NCBI GenBank assembly: GCA_022821645.1
Contig: JAJEDE010000025.1
Span: 1-64,000 of the forward strand
Length of the DNA stretch: 64,000 bases
Direction of reading: 5' to 3'
From: Chloroflexota bacterium
GTDB taxonomy: Bacteria > Chloroflexota > UBA11872
The number at the start of each line of letters is the position of its first letter. The first letter of the stretch is position 1. The position numbers were made by a program, and so were the translations under genes. Below the pieces are notes generated by a model. That model did no database searches. It was not told the origin of the DNA and saw only the letters and a list, made by a program, of their open reading frames with translations. Below, piece by piece: positions 16,911 through 25,053 of the stretch.

Positions 16911-19897
16911 TAACCGGCCTCTCGAATGCCGCCGGCGACCGGCGCAACGTTCGACGCATGCCCGTTGGTCAGTGAAGTCACGCGGTCGAACCGGCCGCGG
17001 CCGGACACGAGCGGCTGTCCGGTGGCGATTATCTGCGGATAGCGTTGCGCCGCCTCGCCCAGGCTGGCTGCCGCCGTGAGGGCTTGCAGGATCGTGCCGT
17101 CGTGGTCCGTTGCCGATTGCTCCAGCCACATGAAAGCCGGCAAGTCCGTCGCGTCCAGCGGCGGACCGGCGACCGCCAACGATTGCGCCAATGCTCGTTC
17201 CACCTGCTCGCGGCTGCCGGCATCGAGATCGCGTGGCGCTCGCCAGGCGGCCGCCTGCGGATCCCACACGTCCACGCTCAGGTCCTCTCCGCAGCGAGCG
17301 TCCCAAAAGCGGCCGGCGCTGGCGGCCGGCAGGATGCTCCGCAACTCGTGCTCGATTGAGGCCGACAAGCTCTCCAGGGAGGCTTCCAGAGCATCGCGCA
17401 CGATCGTCTGGCCGATTTCGCGAACCCTGCGCGCGCGAAAGGCCTGATCCAGGCGAGCCTGGGCATCGACAGGGTCGATGTCCGTGCACTCCACGCCGGC
17501 CCGCAGTTCCAGTGTCTGCACCCGAGTCTCGGTCCGGCGCGCCGCCTCGCGCGCCTGCCGCAACGAGCGGCGCATCGCGTCGGCTTCGATCGGTTCCGCG
17601 TCCAGCTCCGGGATGGCGGCTCGCGCTTCAGCCGCCGTCGGATCGGCGTCGCAGTCAACCCCCAGCGCCCGCATGGCCGCCGCCAGATCGGTCGTGTGCC
17701 GTCTCGCCGCCGCCCGTACGGTTCGGCCGCGCAGGGCGGCGTCGCGGGCGACGCTGTGGGCTTGTTCCCCACCGACCTGTGCGGCGATGGCCGCAAGCTG
17801 CGCAATCTGCACGGCTCGCGCGCGATCATCGGCGCGTTCGGAGTCCGGTTCCTGTCGCTTGGATATTTCGGCGTCCAGCGAGTCGACTTCGTCCCTGGCG
17901 CGAGTCTCATCCCGGATTGCCATCTGCCGCTTGAGCTCCAGGTCCGCGCCGCCGCTCAATTTCTGCTTCAGGTCCTGCACCTTGCGCACGGTGCTGCGTC
18001 GCGTCTCTTCAACGTCTTCCCGGGACACTCCAATCTGCAGTTCGCCGGCCAGGCGTTCCGCCGCCCGCCGGGCGCTGGCCGCTCGCTCCAATTGCGTGCG
18101 TCGCTCAGCCGCTGCAGAGACTTGCTGCTGCTCCGGATCGCTGCGGTGCATGGATGCCACGCGTGCTTCCAGGCGCCGAACCTCGCGTGCGGCATCCTCG
18201 GCTGCCTGCGATGCGACGTCCGCTTCCCGGCGAAGCTCCGTCGAGTCGCTTCGAGTGTCCCCATCGGCCATCCGTCGTAGACGAGCCGTGGCACCGTCGC
18301 GGAGCACCACGGCCCTGGCCGCATTGGCGGGGACTTCCAGACCCAGCGCCTCAAGCTGGTTCTCGATGCGAGTTCGCGCCTTCTGTGCCTCCGCGCCTAC
18401 GAGCACCCGGTGCTCCGACTGCCGAAGTGCGCGTGCCACGGTGTCCAATTCGCGTTCCAGTTCGTCCACGCTTTGGGCGTTTCCACGTTCCGCCAGCGTC
18501 AGCCAGATGCCGGCCAGCGTGCCCACCATTCCCACGGTCAGGCCCAGGGGCGCGAGCGGAGCGAAGGCCAGCAGCCCAACCACGCCCGCGGCAAGGCCGG
18601 CTGCCGCTCCACCGGCCGCCAACCTTCGCCAGTTCTCCCGCAGCCGGACTTCGCGCTCGCGGGTGCGTACCGCGGACTCCAGGGCATTCAGTTGATCGTG
18701 GAGCGCCGCCGCTTCTGTCTCGGCCGTCGCAGCGTCGTCATCGTCGTTGGTCGCTTGGTCCAGCCACTTGCGCCAGAGGCGGTGCGCCGTCGGTAGCTGG
18801 GAGTCTTCGGTGATTCTGTCACTAAGCGTTCGCGCTCGCTCTGCCTGGGCGGCCAGACGTTCGGACTTGCTCCGGCTGGCGGCAAGTTCCTGGCGGGCGC
18901 GTTCCAGGACGGCCACGTCCTCGCCAACGGACGTGCTCGCGCGTCGTGCCTGCTCGGCCGCTGCAGCCGCGGCGTCGGCCCGGTCGTACGCGGCCAATCC
19001 GCGTTCCAGCGCCGTCAACCGCTGCTCGCTCGTCGTCAGTTCCGAGCGCAGGCCCCCAAGGTCGGCGACCTGCGTCTCAAACTCCATGCGCCGTGCCTGG
19101 GCGGCCTGCAGCCGCTCTATCGCAACGTCGCGATGGTCCAGCAGGTGTGCCAGCGCAAGGGCATGCTCAGCCCGTGCGACGTGGCGCTCAAACCCCTCCG
19201 CCAGCGACAGCATCTGCCGTCGCTCATCCTCGGCCTCGGCGACAAGCCGTTCCGCCTCCTCGAGCTGCTGAACCGCGCGTGCGGCCCGGTCGCGCTTGCG
19301 CACGAACTCAATCCGCTGGACCTCGCGGGCGGCTCCGCTATTAGCCTCCGCGGCCTTGGCCAGCGCGACGTGCAGCGACGCCAGCCGCTCAGCCTCCTCG
19401 AGATCCCGGCTCACCTCCACACTGGCGGCCAGCACATTCATGCGGCGCGAGCCAAGCCAGGCGCGAACGACATCGCGCAGCCGCCCGGCCAACGGCGCAA
19501 GGTCGCGCGGGGGCCAGACGAGAGCAGCCAATGCCTCGCTGTCCGCGCCCAGCAGGCGCTCGAGTTCGCGTTCGATGCGTTCGCTTCCCGAAACCGGGGC
19601 TAGGCCGGATGGCCCGCTTCGTGCCAGTGTCGTCGTGAGACGACCGTTCCGCTCGATTCGCCGCTCGATGGCATACGTCGCGCCACCGGCCACGATGGAC
19701 GCACCGACCAGCGCACCATCCCGGCGGCCGATCCCCGGCGTCACGTCGCCGAACAGCGCGCAGCGCAGCGCGGCGCTAAGCGTTGACGCCGTTGCCGGCG
19801 ACGCTTCGATAAGGTGTCGTCCACGCGGCAGGAAGGCGACATCCACGTCCTCGATCTCGCCCACGTGGTGGGCGATCAAGCGCTCAAGGAAGATCAC
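16910..19897 (-). CDS. YhaN/SbcC/Rad50-like coiled-coil protein with degenerate ATPase motifs and central membrane hairpin
   Basis: A 995-residue protein with the architecture of YhaN-type SMC relatives: an N-terminal head half (1-150), coiled coil (about 160-425), a hydrophobic hairpin (about 427-468), coiled coil (about 475-870) and a C-terminal head half. The head opens in the family style ('FLERLIAHHVGEIEDVDVAF...'), but where Walker A (GxxxxGKS/T) belongs, the sequence is LIEASPATASTL, with no Gly-Lys. The signature region reads LDAGSREQVERAL (from about 891), and Walker B is replaced by LPAFMWLEQ, so the Asp is lost. ATP hydrolysis by the usual mechanism is unlikely. GTG 19897 overlaps the stop of the SbcD-like gene (GTGA). 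Confidence 0.78.
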   Translation of the reverse strand: MIFLERLIAHHVGEIEDVDVAFLPRGRHLIEASPATASTLSAALRCALFGDVTPGIGRRDGALVGASIVAGGATYAIERRIERNGRLTTTLARSGPSGLAPVSGSERIERELERLLGADSEALAALVWPPRDLAPLAGRLRDVVRAWLGSRRMNVLAASVEVSRDLEEAERLASLHVALAKAAEANSGAAREVQRIEFVRKRDRAARAVQQLEEAERLVAEAEDERRQMLSLAEGFERHVARAEHALALAHLLDHRDVAIERLQAAQARRMEFETQVADLGGLRSELTTSEQRLTALERGLAAYDRADAAAAAAEQARRASTSVGEDVAVLERARQELAASRSKSERLAAQAERARTLSDRITEDSQLPTAHRLWRKWLDQATNDDDDAATAETEAAALHDQLNALESAVRTREREVRLRENWRRLAAGGAAAGLAAGVVGLLAFAPLAPLGLTVGMVGTLAGIWLTLAERGNAQSVDELERELDTVARALRQSEHRVLVGAEAQKARTRIENQLEALGLEVPANAARAVVLRDGATARLRRMADGDTRSDSTELRREADVASQAAEDAAREVRRLEARVASMHRSDPEQQQVSAAAERRTQLERAASARRAAERLAGELQIGVSREDVEETRRSTVRKVQDLKQKLSGGADLELKRQMAIRDETRARDEVDSLDAEISKRQEPDSERADDRARAVQIAQLAAIAAQVGGEQAHSVARDAALRGRTVRAAARRHTTDLAAAMRALGVDCDADPTAAEARAAIPELDAEPIEADAMRRSLRQAREAARRTETRVQTLELRAGVECTDIDPVDAQARLDQAFRARRVREIGQTIVRDALEASLESLSASIEHELRSILPAASAGRFWDARCGEDLSVDVWDPQAAAWRAPRDLDAGSREQVERALAQSLAVAGPPLDATDLPAFMWLEQSATDHDGTILQALTAAASLGEAAQRYPQIIATGQPLVSGRGRFDRVTSLTNGHASNVAPVAGGIREAG

Positions 19898-20991
19898 GAC
19901 ACGGCCTTCGTCGGTTCTCGACGCCGCGCGATCTCGGCCACATGAGCCCGAGCGGCGGCGACCAACGCCCGTTCGTCGTCGTCGGCGGCAGCTGCCAGGA
20001 GTCGTTCGCTGACGCGCCGTGCGTTGACCAGGAAAGATGAGCGAGCCGTGGCGCTGGCGTGTTGCGGAGCGTCGGCAACCCTCAATTCATCAATGCCAAA
20101 ACGCAACAGCGTGCCCGCGGCGGCGGCCTGATCCACCAGGCGGGGCGGATCCAGGTCGTGCCAGGCGGCACGCGACATCTGTCCGTGCAGCTCGACATCG
20201 AGGATCGCGGCCGTCCCCAGTTCCGACGCGACCAGGCTTTCCACCTCGCCGGCCGACCGCGGCGAATCGAACGAAAGACGCGCCGGCCGCAGAGTTTCGG
20301 TCGGCAGGAACGACGGAGTCGCCCCCACGGCCGCATCGATATCCAGGATCACAAAGCCGGGCTCCGCGCGTCGTTCCAGCGAGGGGCCCGCCCATCCGGT
20401 TGTGACGACGGGAACATCGTCCAGGCGCTCCCACGCGGAAGCACCGGCACGCGTATCGACGACCAGGTCGGCGGAGCCGGCCGGCAAAGGGGATCCGGCG
20501 AGTTCACCCTCTCCCGTAAAGATCTCGATCATCAAATCAGCGGCGTCCCCATCGGCCATGGCGCTGCCGGTTACCAGGCCAACCTGGAGGTTGGCGAGCG
20601 GCACGACCACAGACCCGGGAGCTTGGGCAGGCAGCAACGCGTCGACGAGACCGACTTCAGCCAGAAAATCCGTACCGTCCGAGACAGGACCCGGCGGTTC
20701 GCCAGTCGCTATGAGCGTCATCCCAGCGCGGCGCGCCAATCCGAGTGGGGCCATCGCGGCCCGCACGTTATCGAGTGATGGCGGCGACTCGGCAAACAGG
20801 CCGGGCCCGCAGACGAACCCCTGGCATCCCGCCCGCGCCGACTGCTCAAGGACCTCGGCAAAGGCTCGGTGCGTGAGCGTACTGAAGAGGTCCCGTTGAA
20901 CGGACGACAGCGCTGCCGGGCGCGCGCCGAGTTGAAATCCCGCGGCTATGGCGAGACGGGCGCGACTCTCACGAGACCGGACGATACGCAC
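19894..20991 (-). CDS. SbcD/Mre11/YhaO-like protein lacking metallophosphoesterase residues
   Basis: A 365-residue protein whose strand/helix order follows the SbcD/YhaO nuclease, but every metal-binding motif is altered. Motif I (D-x-H) is AGFQLGA (17-23), followed by the usual R-D helix (VQRDLF). GDxxD is CGPGLFAE (61-68), GNH(D/E) is TGEPPG (96-101), the single-His strand is IEIFTGEG (about 155-162), and GHxH is DTRAGAS (179-185). The following 'VPVVTTGWAGPSLERRAEPGFVILDID' (split: VPVVTTGWAG, then PSLERRAEPG, then FVILDID) matches the family's post-GHxH strand. A capping domain fills the rest. GTG 20991 is the assumed start, with AAGGA 12 nt upstream. It pairs with the YhaN-like gene it overlaps. 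Confidence 0.75.
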   Translation of the reverse strand: MRIVRSRESRARLAIAAGFQLGARPAALSSVQRDLFSTLTHRAFAEVLEQSARAGCQGFVCGPGLFAESPPSLDNVRAAMAPLGLARRAGMTLIATGEPPGPVSDGTDFLAEVGLVDALLPAQAPGSVVVPLANLQVGLVTGSAMADGDAADLMIEIFTGEGELAGSPLPAGSADLVVDTRAGASAWERLDDVPVVTTGWAGPSLERRAEPGFVILDIDAAVGATPSFLPTETLRPARLSFDSPRSAGEVESLVASELGTAAILDVELHGQMSRAAWHDLDPPRLVDQAAAAGTLLRFGIDELRVADAPQHASATARSSFLVNARRVSERLLAAAADDDERALVAAARAHVAEIARRREPTKAVS

Positions 20992-21124
20992 GGAGACAAG
21001 CTCATCCTTGCCCCCCGTGACGCAGGCCGCACAATCCGCACGGTCTGACGCGGGCGATGGTAGCACCCTGGCCGGGCAAAGCCTCGCACGCCGTTCGAGG
21101 CGCAGGCGGCCGAGCGACCGTCGC

Positions 21125-21682
21125 CTACGCCATTGCGAAGAGCGGCGGCGGGCGTTTGCCGACCCGTCGCGCCGGTCCCGGCAGGCTGCGCGGACCCCTT
21201 GATTCCAGCCGGATGCCGCATCCGTCATGCACGTACCGGCGGGACCCGTCTTCAATAACCAGGGTGTGATCGCGCATCCGCCGATGCAGGTCTCGCAGGA
21301 CCAGGTCAACGACCGGGAACGTGAACCTCCAGGTGGCTACCAGCTCGTGCGGAACGCGCCCGGGCTGGAATCGAAGTCCGGTGCGCGCCGCGAATACCTC
21401 GCGGTGCACTTGATGGCCCCAACTGACGAAAAGCCGGGCCTCGCGTGTTCGGCGGCCCAGCACGTGCGAGGCGCCGTGTCGCAACGTCTGGCGGGCCACC
21501 TGCCGAATCACCTCGTCCCGCCCGGCGGCCGGGTGCCGAAGGGCGTAGCGGTACAAACGGCCAAGCCTGGCCATCGCCATTCGGCTGCCGGTTGTGGTAG
21601 CTCGGCCGGCCTCGGCCGTGGCGTGACCGCTGGCTGCCTCAAGGCGCAGCAGGTCGCCGAACTGATCGGGCAGTCGCGACAT
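21125..21682 (-). CDS. Conserved-looking basic protein of unknown function
   Basis: A 185-residue, Arg-rich protein that I do not recognise. It has an excellent ribosome site (AAAGGAG, 7 nt before ATG 21682) and so is very likely expressed. Visible parts: a helical N-terminal half with 'RLYRYALRHPAAGRDEVIRQVARQ', a middle segment 'FVSWGHQVHREVFAAR', and 'DGSRRYVHDGCGIRLE', which looks like a beta-hairpin. It lies between dinB (63 nt upstream) and the pseudo-Mre11 gene (133 nt downstream) on the same strand and may link them in one transcript. Confidence 0.6.
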   Translation of the reverse strand: MSRLPDQFGDLLRLEAASGHATAEAGRATTTGSRMAMARLGRLYRYALRHPAAGRDEVIRQVARQTLRHGASHVLGRRTREARLFVSWGHQVHREVFAARTGLRFQPGRVPHELVATWRFTFPVVDLVLRDLHRRMRDHTLVIEDGSRRYVHDGCGIRLESRGPRSLPGPARRVGKRPPPLFAMA

Positions 21683-21745
21683 CAGGCACTCCTTTGCAGG
21701 GGTCGGTTGCTGTACGAACGTTTCGGATCCAATGAATGCAACGCC

Positions 21746-22999
21746 TCATCCCAGGACATCCTCACGCCACGCGTAACGCTCGCGGTCCATGCGGGCGCTC
21801 GATCCCAGCAGTGCGCCATGCGTAATCACCGCATCGCCAAAGCGCGCGCGAACTTCGTCCATGGCGACTTCAAGTGGTCGGGAGTCTCGCCTGGTCTTTG
21901 AAATAAGCGAAAGCTGTCGCGCCGAGGCTGGCTCAATGCCCGTCACGTGAACCCCAACCAATCTGAACACGTCCTGGCCACCCGCTTCCCGCCCGAGCAG
22001 GTCCCGGATGGCGCCGACGATCGCTCGAGTCTGGTCGGTTGGCTTGGGCAGCGTGACCTGCCGCGTGATCGTTCGGAAGTCGGCGTAACGCAGCTTGAGG
22101 ACTACGGTTCGCCCTATCAGGCGCTTGGCACGCAGGCGCCGCGCCACGTGATCGGCGAGCTGGCGCAGATAGCGCAGGACCAGGTCCCTATCGCCGGTGT
22201 CGTGGCTGAAGGTCACCTCGTGGCCCACGGACTTGGCCGTTCGCTCGCTCTCGACATCGCGGGGATCGATTCCGCGCGCGAGCGTCGTCGCTTTACGCAG
22301 CTCACGCATCCGTTCCGGGTCGTGGCGCGACAGGTCGCCGATGGTGCGAATGCCGCGAGCGGCCAGGCGGGTCTCGCTCTTCGGACCGATGCCCCAGATC
22401 ATTCGTACCGGCAGCGGGTCCAGGAAGTCCTGCTCGGAGCCGGGCCGCACAATGCGCCGCCCGTCGGGCTTGGCCAGCGTCGAGGCGATCTTTGCGACTG
22501 ACTTGCTGGTCGCGATGCCCACGGAAACCGGCAGGTCAACCGCGCTTCGTACGGCGTCCCGCACGTGGTCGGCAGTCTCGTGCGGCGTGCCGTATCGTCG
22601 CTCGCAGCCCGTGACGTCCAGAAACGCTTCGTCCAACGACAGCGGCTCAACCAGCGGCGTATACGTCCGAAAGACCCGCATGACTTCCGCGGACACGTCG
22701 GAATACAGCCGCATGCGTCCCGACACGAATTCCGCGTGCGGACAGAGGCGGGCGGCCTGGCGCAGCGGCATCGCCGACCTGACGCCGTAGGCCCGCGCCT
22801 CGTAGGAGGCCGCCGCGACGACGCCGCGCGCATCCCGCGGACCGCCCACGATCACGGGGCGACCTTTCAATTTCGGTCGTTCCCGCTGCTCGACAGACGC
22901 ATAGAAGGCGTCCATATCCGCGTGCATGATGACCCGCCGCTCTTGCCACTCGGCGGGCAGACGGCCGTGGGGCCGGAATTCGGGGCCTGTCGCGTCCAT
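21746..22999 (-). CDS. dinB: DNA polymerase IV (Y-family translesion polymerase)
   Basis: A 417-residue Y-family polymerase. The catalytic 'HADMDAFYASVEQRE' (first Asp pair) is near residue 26, 'SYEARAYGVRSAMP' follows, and the second acidic motif is 'PLSLDEAFLDVTG' (about 120). The thumb helix-hairpin-helix 'MIWGIGPKSETRLAARGI' and little-finger domain complete it. It copies damaged DNA with low fidelity. Its start is ATG 22999. A GTTC-N7-GTTC direct repeat 15-29 nt upstream of the start suggests LexA control. lexA itself is nearby on the same strand. Confidence 0.95.
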   Translation of the reverse strand: MDATGPEFRPHGRLPAEWQERRVIMHADMDAFYASVEQRERPKLKGRPVIVGGPRDARGVVAAASYEARAYGVRSAMPLRQAARLCPHAEFVSGRMRLYSDVSAEVMRVFRTYTPLVEPLSLDEAFLDVTGCERRYGTPHETADHVRDAVRSAVDLPVSVGIATSKSVAKIASTLAKPDGRRIVRPGSEQDFLDPLPVRMIWGIGPKSETRLAARGIRTIGDLSRHDPERMRELRKATTLARGIDPRDVESERTAKSVGHEVTFSHDTGDRDLVLRYLRQLADHVARRLRAKRLIGRTVVLKLRYADFRTITRQVTLPKPTDQTRAIVGAIRDLLGREAGGQDVFRLVGVHVTGIEPASARQLSLISKTRRDSRPLEVAMDEVRARFGDAVITHGALLGSSARMDRERYAWREDVLG

Positions 23000-23013
23000 G
23001 CGCTGAGTGTACC

Positions 23014-23028
23014 GAACAAATAACGAAC
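23014..23028 (-). promoter_or_regulatory. Candidate SOS/LexA box upstream of dinB
   Basis: On the minus strand this reads GTTCGTTATTTGTTC, the GTTC-N7-GTTC direct repeat known for LexA boxes of Alphaproteobacteria. A matching element, GTTCGTTTATTGTCC, stands before lexA. Both are followed by CGG or CGGT. A third GAAC at 23040-23043 does not keep the spacing. Confidence 0.6.
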
Positions 23029-23140
23029 GTACAAATTACGAACATGCGCTCTGCCGCGGGAGCTTCGATGACAGATGGTCGTCTGCCGGACAGTGCGATC
23101 CGGCGAATCCGACGCTCACGCCTCGTCCGCGTGGTGATGG

Positions 23141-23848
23141 CTAAAGGATGCTGCGCGCCTGCGCCAATTCCTGCGTGCCCAGTTCACCGTCCGCGTGTTC
23201 CAGGACGCGCCGGAAGGCCGCTTGTGCCTTCGCGGAGTCACCGGCCGTCTGATGCGCCCGCGCCAGGGCGAAATCCCAGCGAACCGAGGCTTGGTCCGGC
23301 CGGCTGGCTTCCAGGCGGGCCAGGGCGCGCCGCGCTGCCTGCGGCGACGGTTGAACCGCGAGTTCCGCCAGCACGCGATCGGCCGTGACGGCGGCCGTCG
23401 GGTTCAGCCGCTGCGCGTGGTTCAGTGCGTCGAGCGCGCCTGGTGCGTCGCCGGCTTTCAGTCGCGCCCGGCCCAGCGCCTGCCACACCGCCCCGCCATC
23501 GGCGCCATGCTCCACGGCCGCTTCCAGGCAGCGCGCGGCCGCGCCATGGTGGCCGGCGGCGTCCAGCGCGGCCGCCACGTTGCGATAGAGCCGCGGCCGT
23601 AGATCGTCATTGCCCAATTCGCCGCTTGCCGTGTCCAGCGCCAGGTCAAAAGCCTCGCGCGCCGCCGAGGTATTGCCTTCGGCGGCGTAGCGCACCCCCA
23701 GGCTGGCCAGATGTAACGCCGACAGGCGAACTTCAGGGCTTGGTGCGGCGGCGTCCACGGCCAGCAGGGCGCACTGCGCGGCGGCATCCACGGCGCCTGC
23801 CGCTACCAGGTCTGCTATGTCGTCGCGGCGATCCTGGATTTCCGCCAC
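23141..23848 (-). CDS. TPR-repeat protein
   Basis: A 235-residue helical protein built of tetratricopeptide-like repeats, for example 'LYRNVAAALDAAGHHGAAARCLEAAV', 'VWQALGRARLKAGDAPGALDALNHA' and 'FALARAHQTAGDSAKAQAAFRRVL' (each given in short sections of one repeat: about 34 residues per unit). TPRs mediate protein contacts; no catalytic domain is present. GTG 23848 lies 13 nt after the lexA stop, so the gene is probably co-transcribed with lexA and would be part of the SOS response if that promoter is LexA-controlled. Confidence 0.75.
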   Translation of the reverse strand: MAEIQDRRDDIADLVAAGAVDAAAQCALLAVDAAAPSPEVRLSALHLASLGVRYAAEGNTSAAREAFDLALDTASGELGNDDLRPRLYRNVAAALDAAGHHGAAARCLEAAVEHGADGGAVWQALGRARLKAGDAPGALDALNHAQRLNPTAAVTADRVLAELAVQPSPQAARRALARLEASRPDQASVRWDFALARAHQTAGDSAKAQAAFRRVLEHADGELGTQELAQARSIL

Positions 23849-23861
23849 GCGCGTGTCCGCG

Positions 23862-24461
23862 TCAGAGCCGCCGCATGATCGAGGTCACCCGCCCGCGAAT
23901 CCGCACATCGTCGGCGTAGATCGGCGCCATATCGGCATTTGCCGGTTGTAGGCGGGCCCGGTCCGCCTCGCGGAAAATCCGCTTGAGCGTTACCGAACCG
24001 TCGTCCAGCATGGCCACGCCAATCTCACCGTCCCGAATGGTCTCTACCGGATCCACGATCACGATGTCGCCATCGCAGATGTGGTCGTCGATCATGCTGT
24101 CCCCGCGCACGCGGAGCGCATAGGCCGTGCCGTCGGGCGACAGGTCCGCCGTAACGGCAATCGTGTCCAGTCGCTCTTCGTAGGCGTCGATCGGGGCGCC
24201 GGCGGCGATTTCGCCCACGATCAGGACATTCACCACCCCGCCCGGCATCCCTCCGCTCAGGATTTCGATTCCGTGCGACTGGCCCGATCGCCGGATATAC
24301 CCCTTGCGCTCCAGCACCTCCAGGTGCTGCTGAACCGTGGCCGGCGCCAGGCCCAGCACGGCGCCTATTTCCCGCACGCTGGGCGTATACCCCTCGTCCT
24401 GCAGGAACCGCTCAATAGTCTGCAACACACGATGCTGCCGTTGTGTCAGTGGATCGCCCAC
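23862..24461 (-). CDS. lexA: LexA repressor
   Basis: A 199-residue SOS repressor. The N-terminal winged helix-turn-helix is clear ('YTPSVREIGAVLGLAPATVQ', then QHLEVLERKGYIRR). The autocleavage Ala-Gly lies in GEIAAGAP. The catalytic Ser is in VRGDSMID and the Lys in GSVTLKRIF. GTG 24461 is chosen because GAAGGA lies 9 nt upstream and the length becomes the normal 200; a GTG at 24551 would add an unusual Arg/Pro-rich tail. A GTTC-N7-GTCC element about 97 nt upstream suggests autoregulation. Confidence 0.95.
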   Translation of the reverse strand: MGDPLTQRQHRVLQTIERFLQDEGYTPSVREIGAVLGLAPATVQQHLEVLERKGYIRRSGQSHGIEILSGGMPGGVVNVLIVGEIAAGAPIDAYEERLDTIAVTADLSPDGTAYALRVRGDSMIDDHICDGDIVIVDPVETIRDGEIGVAMLDDGSVTLKRIFREADRARLQPANADMAPIYADDVRIRGRVTSIMRRL

Positions 24462-24557
24462 CGCAAGCCGTCCTTCAGCGCGTCCCGGTGCTCGCCTTGG
24501 GCGCGGCTCGTCGCCGTGTCCAGGGCCCGAACTCTTGAGATGCAATGTCACGCTACC

Positions 24558-24572
24558 GGACAATAAACGAAC
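24558..24572 (-). promoter_or_regulatory. Candidate SOS/LexA box upstream of lexA
   Basis: On the minus strand this reads GTTCGTTTATTGTCC, matching the dinB element (GTTCGTTATTTGTTC) at 12 of 15 positions. The repeat spacing is 7 nt in both. It lies about 97 nt before the chosen lexA start, consistent with an operator near the promoter. Confidence 0.55.
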
Positions 24573-24616
24573 GGTCAAGTCGGAGTGCCGCCGTGCTCGA
24601 GTAAGGATCGCCTCGC

Positions 24617-24994
24617 TTAGGCCGCGTCGATCCGAATCGCCGTCCCCGTGCGAACCCGCCGCAACGCGTCGACCGGCGGATCGCAGACACGTCCCACCAC
24701 GTTCACCGGGCTGGCCGCCCGAACCTCGTTCCCCTGGCTGGCCGGTGTGCGGCCGAAGAACACGCAAAAGGCCAACCCCGGCGGCCAATAGGCCAGATCG
24801 CCGACCTCCACCACGTCCGAAGCGTCCGGTTCCTGCTCGGCCTGCACGCCGATGTCGAAGTAATACTCGTGGCCCCAGGTGTTCACCGTTCGGGCGATCG
24901 GCAGCGCGTCCCAGATGGCGTCGGCCGTCGGCGTATCGAATAACTCGCCGTTCATTTCGATGTCGCCAACGGTGATTGTGATCGGTCGAGGCAT
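24617..24994 (-). CDS. Cyclophilin-like fold protein (DUF369/PF04126 type)
   Basis: A 125-residue protein of the small cyclophilin-like family: 'MNGELFDTPTADAIWDALP' near the start, 'TWGHEYYFDIG' in the middle, then 'VGDLAYWPPGLAFCVFFGRTP' (two strands of the barrel). Length fits the family. Structural relatives share the cyclophilin barrel but lack the usual proline-isomerase active site, and their function is unknown. It stands alone between lexA and the glucoamylase gene. Confidence 0.8.
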   Translation of the reverse strand: MPRPITITVGDIEMNGELFDTPTADAIWDALPIARTVNTWGHEYYFDIGVQAEQEPDASDVVEVGDLAYWPPGLAFCVFFGRTPASQGNEVRAASPVNVVGRVCDPPVDALRRVRTGTAIRIDAA

Positions 24995-25053
24995 GAGGGG
25001 CTTGGTTGGAGAATGGGCAGGATGACCTTAGCAGTCGCACCGCCTGGCGGTGG

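Noticed and set aside
16152-17489. A 445-codon minus-strand frame covering the four-helix membrane protein
   Set aside because: Its first 193 codons lie inside the coiled-coil gene in another frame and look random (Arg/Gly-rich). GTG 16910 in a TAGTG overlap is a much better start.
19894-20991. Interpretation of the SbcD-like gene as a normal, active exonuclease subunit
   Set aside because: None of the metal-binding Asp, His or Asn residues is at its expected position.
23040-23043. Third GAAC near dinB as part of the SOS box
   Set aside because: Spacing to the previous GAAC is 11, not 7; probably chance.
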